Notes under the pieces: generated by a model
Database searches by the model: none
Seen by the model: the letters and a program-made list of their open reading frames with translations, nothing else
Told to the model about the DNA's origin: nothing
Shown here: positions 63,244 through 64,000 of the stretch, in pieces
Layout of the letters: each line of letters begins with the position of its first letter
Numbering within the stretch: position 1 is the first letter of the stretch
Made by a program: the position numbers and the translations under genes
Assembly (NCBI GenBank): GCA_013398955.1
Contig: VWPU01003114.1
Span: forward strand, 62,001 to 126,000
Direction of reading: 5' to 3'
Source of the DNA: Callaeas wilsoni
Taxonomy: Eukaryota > Chordata > Aves > Passeriformes > Callaeidae
DNA length: 64,000 nucleotides

Positions 63244-63796
63244 TGCAATGTGACCAGCAGATCGAGGGAGGGGATTCTCCCCTCTGCTCTCGTGAGACCT
63301 GACCTGCAGAGCTGCATCCAGCTCTGGGGCCCCAAAGAAGAAGGACATGGACCTGTTGGAGTGAGTACAGATGAGGACCATGAAGATGATCAGAGAGGTG
63401 GAGCACCTCTTCTGTGGACACAGGCTGTGAGAGTTGGGATTGTTCGGCCTGAAGTGAGTGCTCCAGGAAGACCTTATAGCACCTCCCAGTACCTAAGGGG
63501 GGTGGATAGGAGACATGTAGTGACATGACATGGGGAAATGGCTTCAAACAGAAAGAGGCAGGTTTAGATTAGGTATCAGGAAGAAATTCTGTACTGTGAG
63601 GGTTGTGAGACACCGGCACAGGTTGTCCAGAGATGTTGTGCTCCATCCCTGGCAGTGTTCAAGGCAAGGTTGGATGTGGCTTTGAGCAACCTCGTCTAGT
63701 GGAAGATGTCTGTGCCCATGGCAAGGGGTCTGGAACTAAATGATCTCCAAGGTTCCTTCCAACCCAAATGATTCTATGATTTATGATTATATGATA
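63244..63796 (+). mobile_element. CR1 LINE, 5'-truncated, 3' end present
   Basis: Plus-strand CR1 beginning near GATTCTCCCCTCTGCTCTCG in late ORF2. It continues through AAGAAGGACATGGACCTGTT, CATGAAGATGATCAGAGAGG and TTAGGTATCAGGAAGAAATTC to TTCCAACCCAAATGATTCTA, then a TGATTTATGATTATATGA terminus with extra terminal repeats. Sense frames are interrupted. The 129-codon minus frame across it is the usual antisense CR1 frame. It most resembles the copy at 34.0-35.0 kb (shared GACCTGTTGGA and GTCTAGTGGAAG blocks), suggesting the same subfamily. Confidence 0.94.
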
Positions 63797-64000
63797 TCTG
63801 GCCTCAAACTATCAGTACATTCACACCGTAGTACAGGGGCTTGTATTCTGCTTTATAAATGAAAATTTAATTCCAGGAAAGTTGTTCTGTCTAACTAGGA
63901 AAAAAAGAATGAAGAAATTAGCTATCTTATTTTATGTACAAAGCCAAGCACTTGACTTTTGATTTTCTGAATTTTTCCCACTGTGGATCTCTTTCCTTCT

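Noticed and set aside
63158..63547. 129-codon minus-strand frame
   Set aside because: Antisense to the CR1 copy at 63244-63796; similar peptides appear antisense to other CR1 copies.

Overview
This looks like nuclear DNA from a bird. The evidence is at least ten 5'-truncated CR1 retrotransposon copies, on both strands, that keep the avian-type CR1 3' end (a run ending like ATTCTATGATTCT). They lie in AT-rich, stop-filled, non-coding DNA with long pyrimidine microsatellites. The species cannot be told from sequence alone. I found no bacterial-style operons, CRISPR arrays, rRNA, credible tRNA genes or recognisable endogenous retrovirus.

I recognise no host protein-coding gene, so the window is best read as intergenic or deep intronic sequence. 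Nearly all longer open frames are explained by (i) CR1 remnants or their antisense, (ii) microsatellites that cannot contain stops, or (iii) locally GC-rich patches. Two unexplained open stretches are flagged: a three-frame-open patch at 21.97-22.35 kb, and a 253-codon minus-strand frame at 26.5-27.26 kb.

Layout: 1-3.9 kb is single-copy-looking DNA with a 1.2-kb pyrimidine-biased block (possibly a decayed L2-type LINE). A minus-strand CR1 lies at 3.9-4.7 kb, a (TTTCC)n array at 9.18-9.50 kb, a CR1 at 10.2-10.75 kb and an AT/AC-rich simple repeat at 11.9 kb. An uninterrupted 945-bp (TCTTCC)n hexamer array occupies 15.35-16.29 kb. 16.3-28.2 kb is repeat-poor. An inverted pair of CR1 pieces sits at 28.2-29.0 kb. 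Two same-orientation CR1 copies with dead reverse-transcriptase remnants lie at 31.9-33.4 and 34.0-35.0 kb. 35.0-41.9 kb is repeat-poor, ending in AT-rich, possibly conserved sequence and a weak TATA box. An isolated CpG island covers 41.88-42.52 kb, directly followed by a minus-strand CR1 and a MIR/L2-like tail. More CR1 copies lie at 46.2, 51.25 and 63.2 kb. A fold-back element with decayed inverted arms lies at 58.9-59.3 kb.

No set of genes acts together here. The functional candidates are the CpG island with its upstream AT-rich flank (a possible promoter or lncRNA start) and the two very large polypyrimidine arrays, which may affect DNA structure or factor binding.
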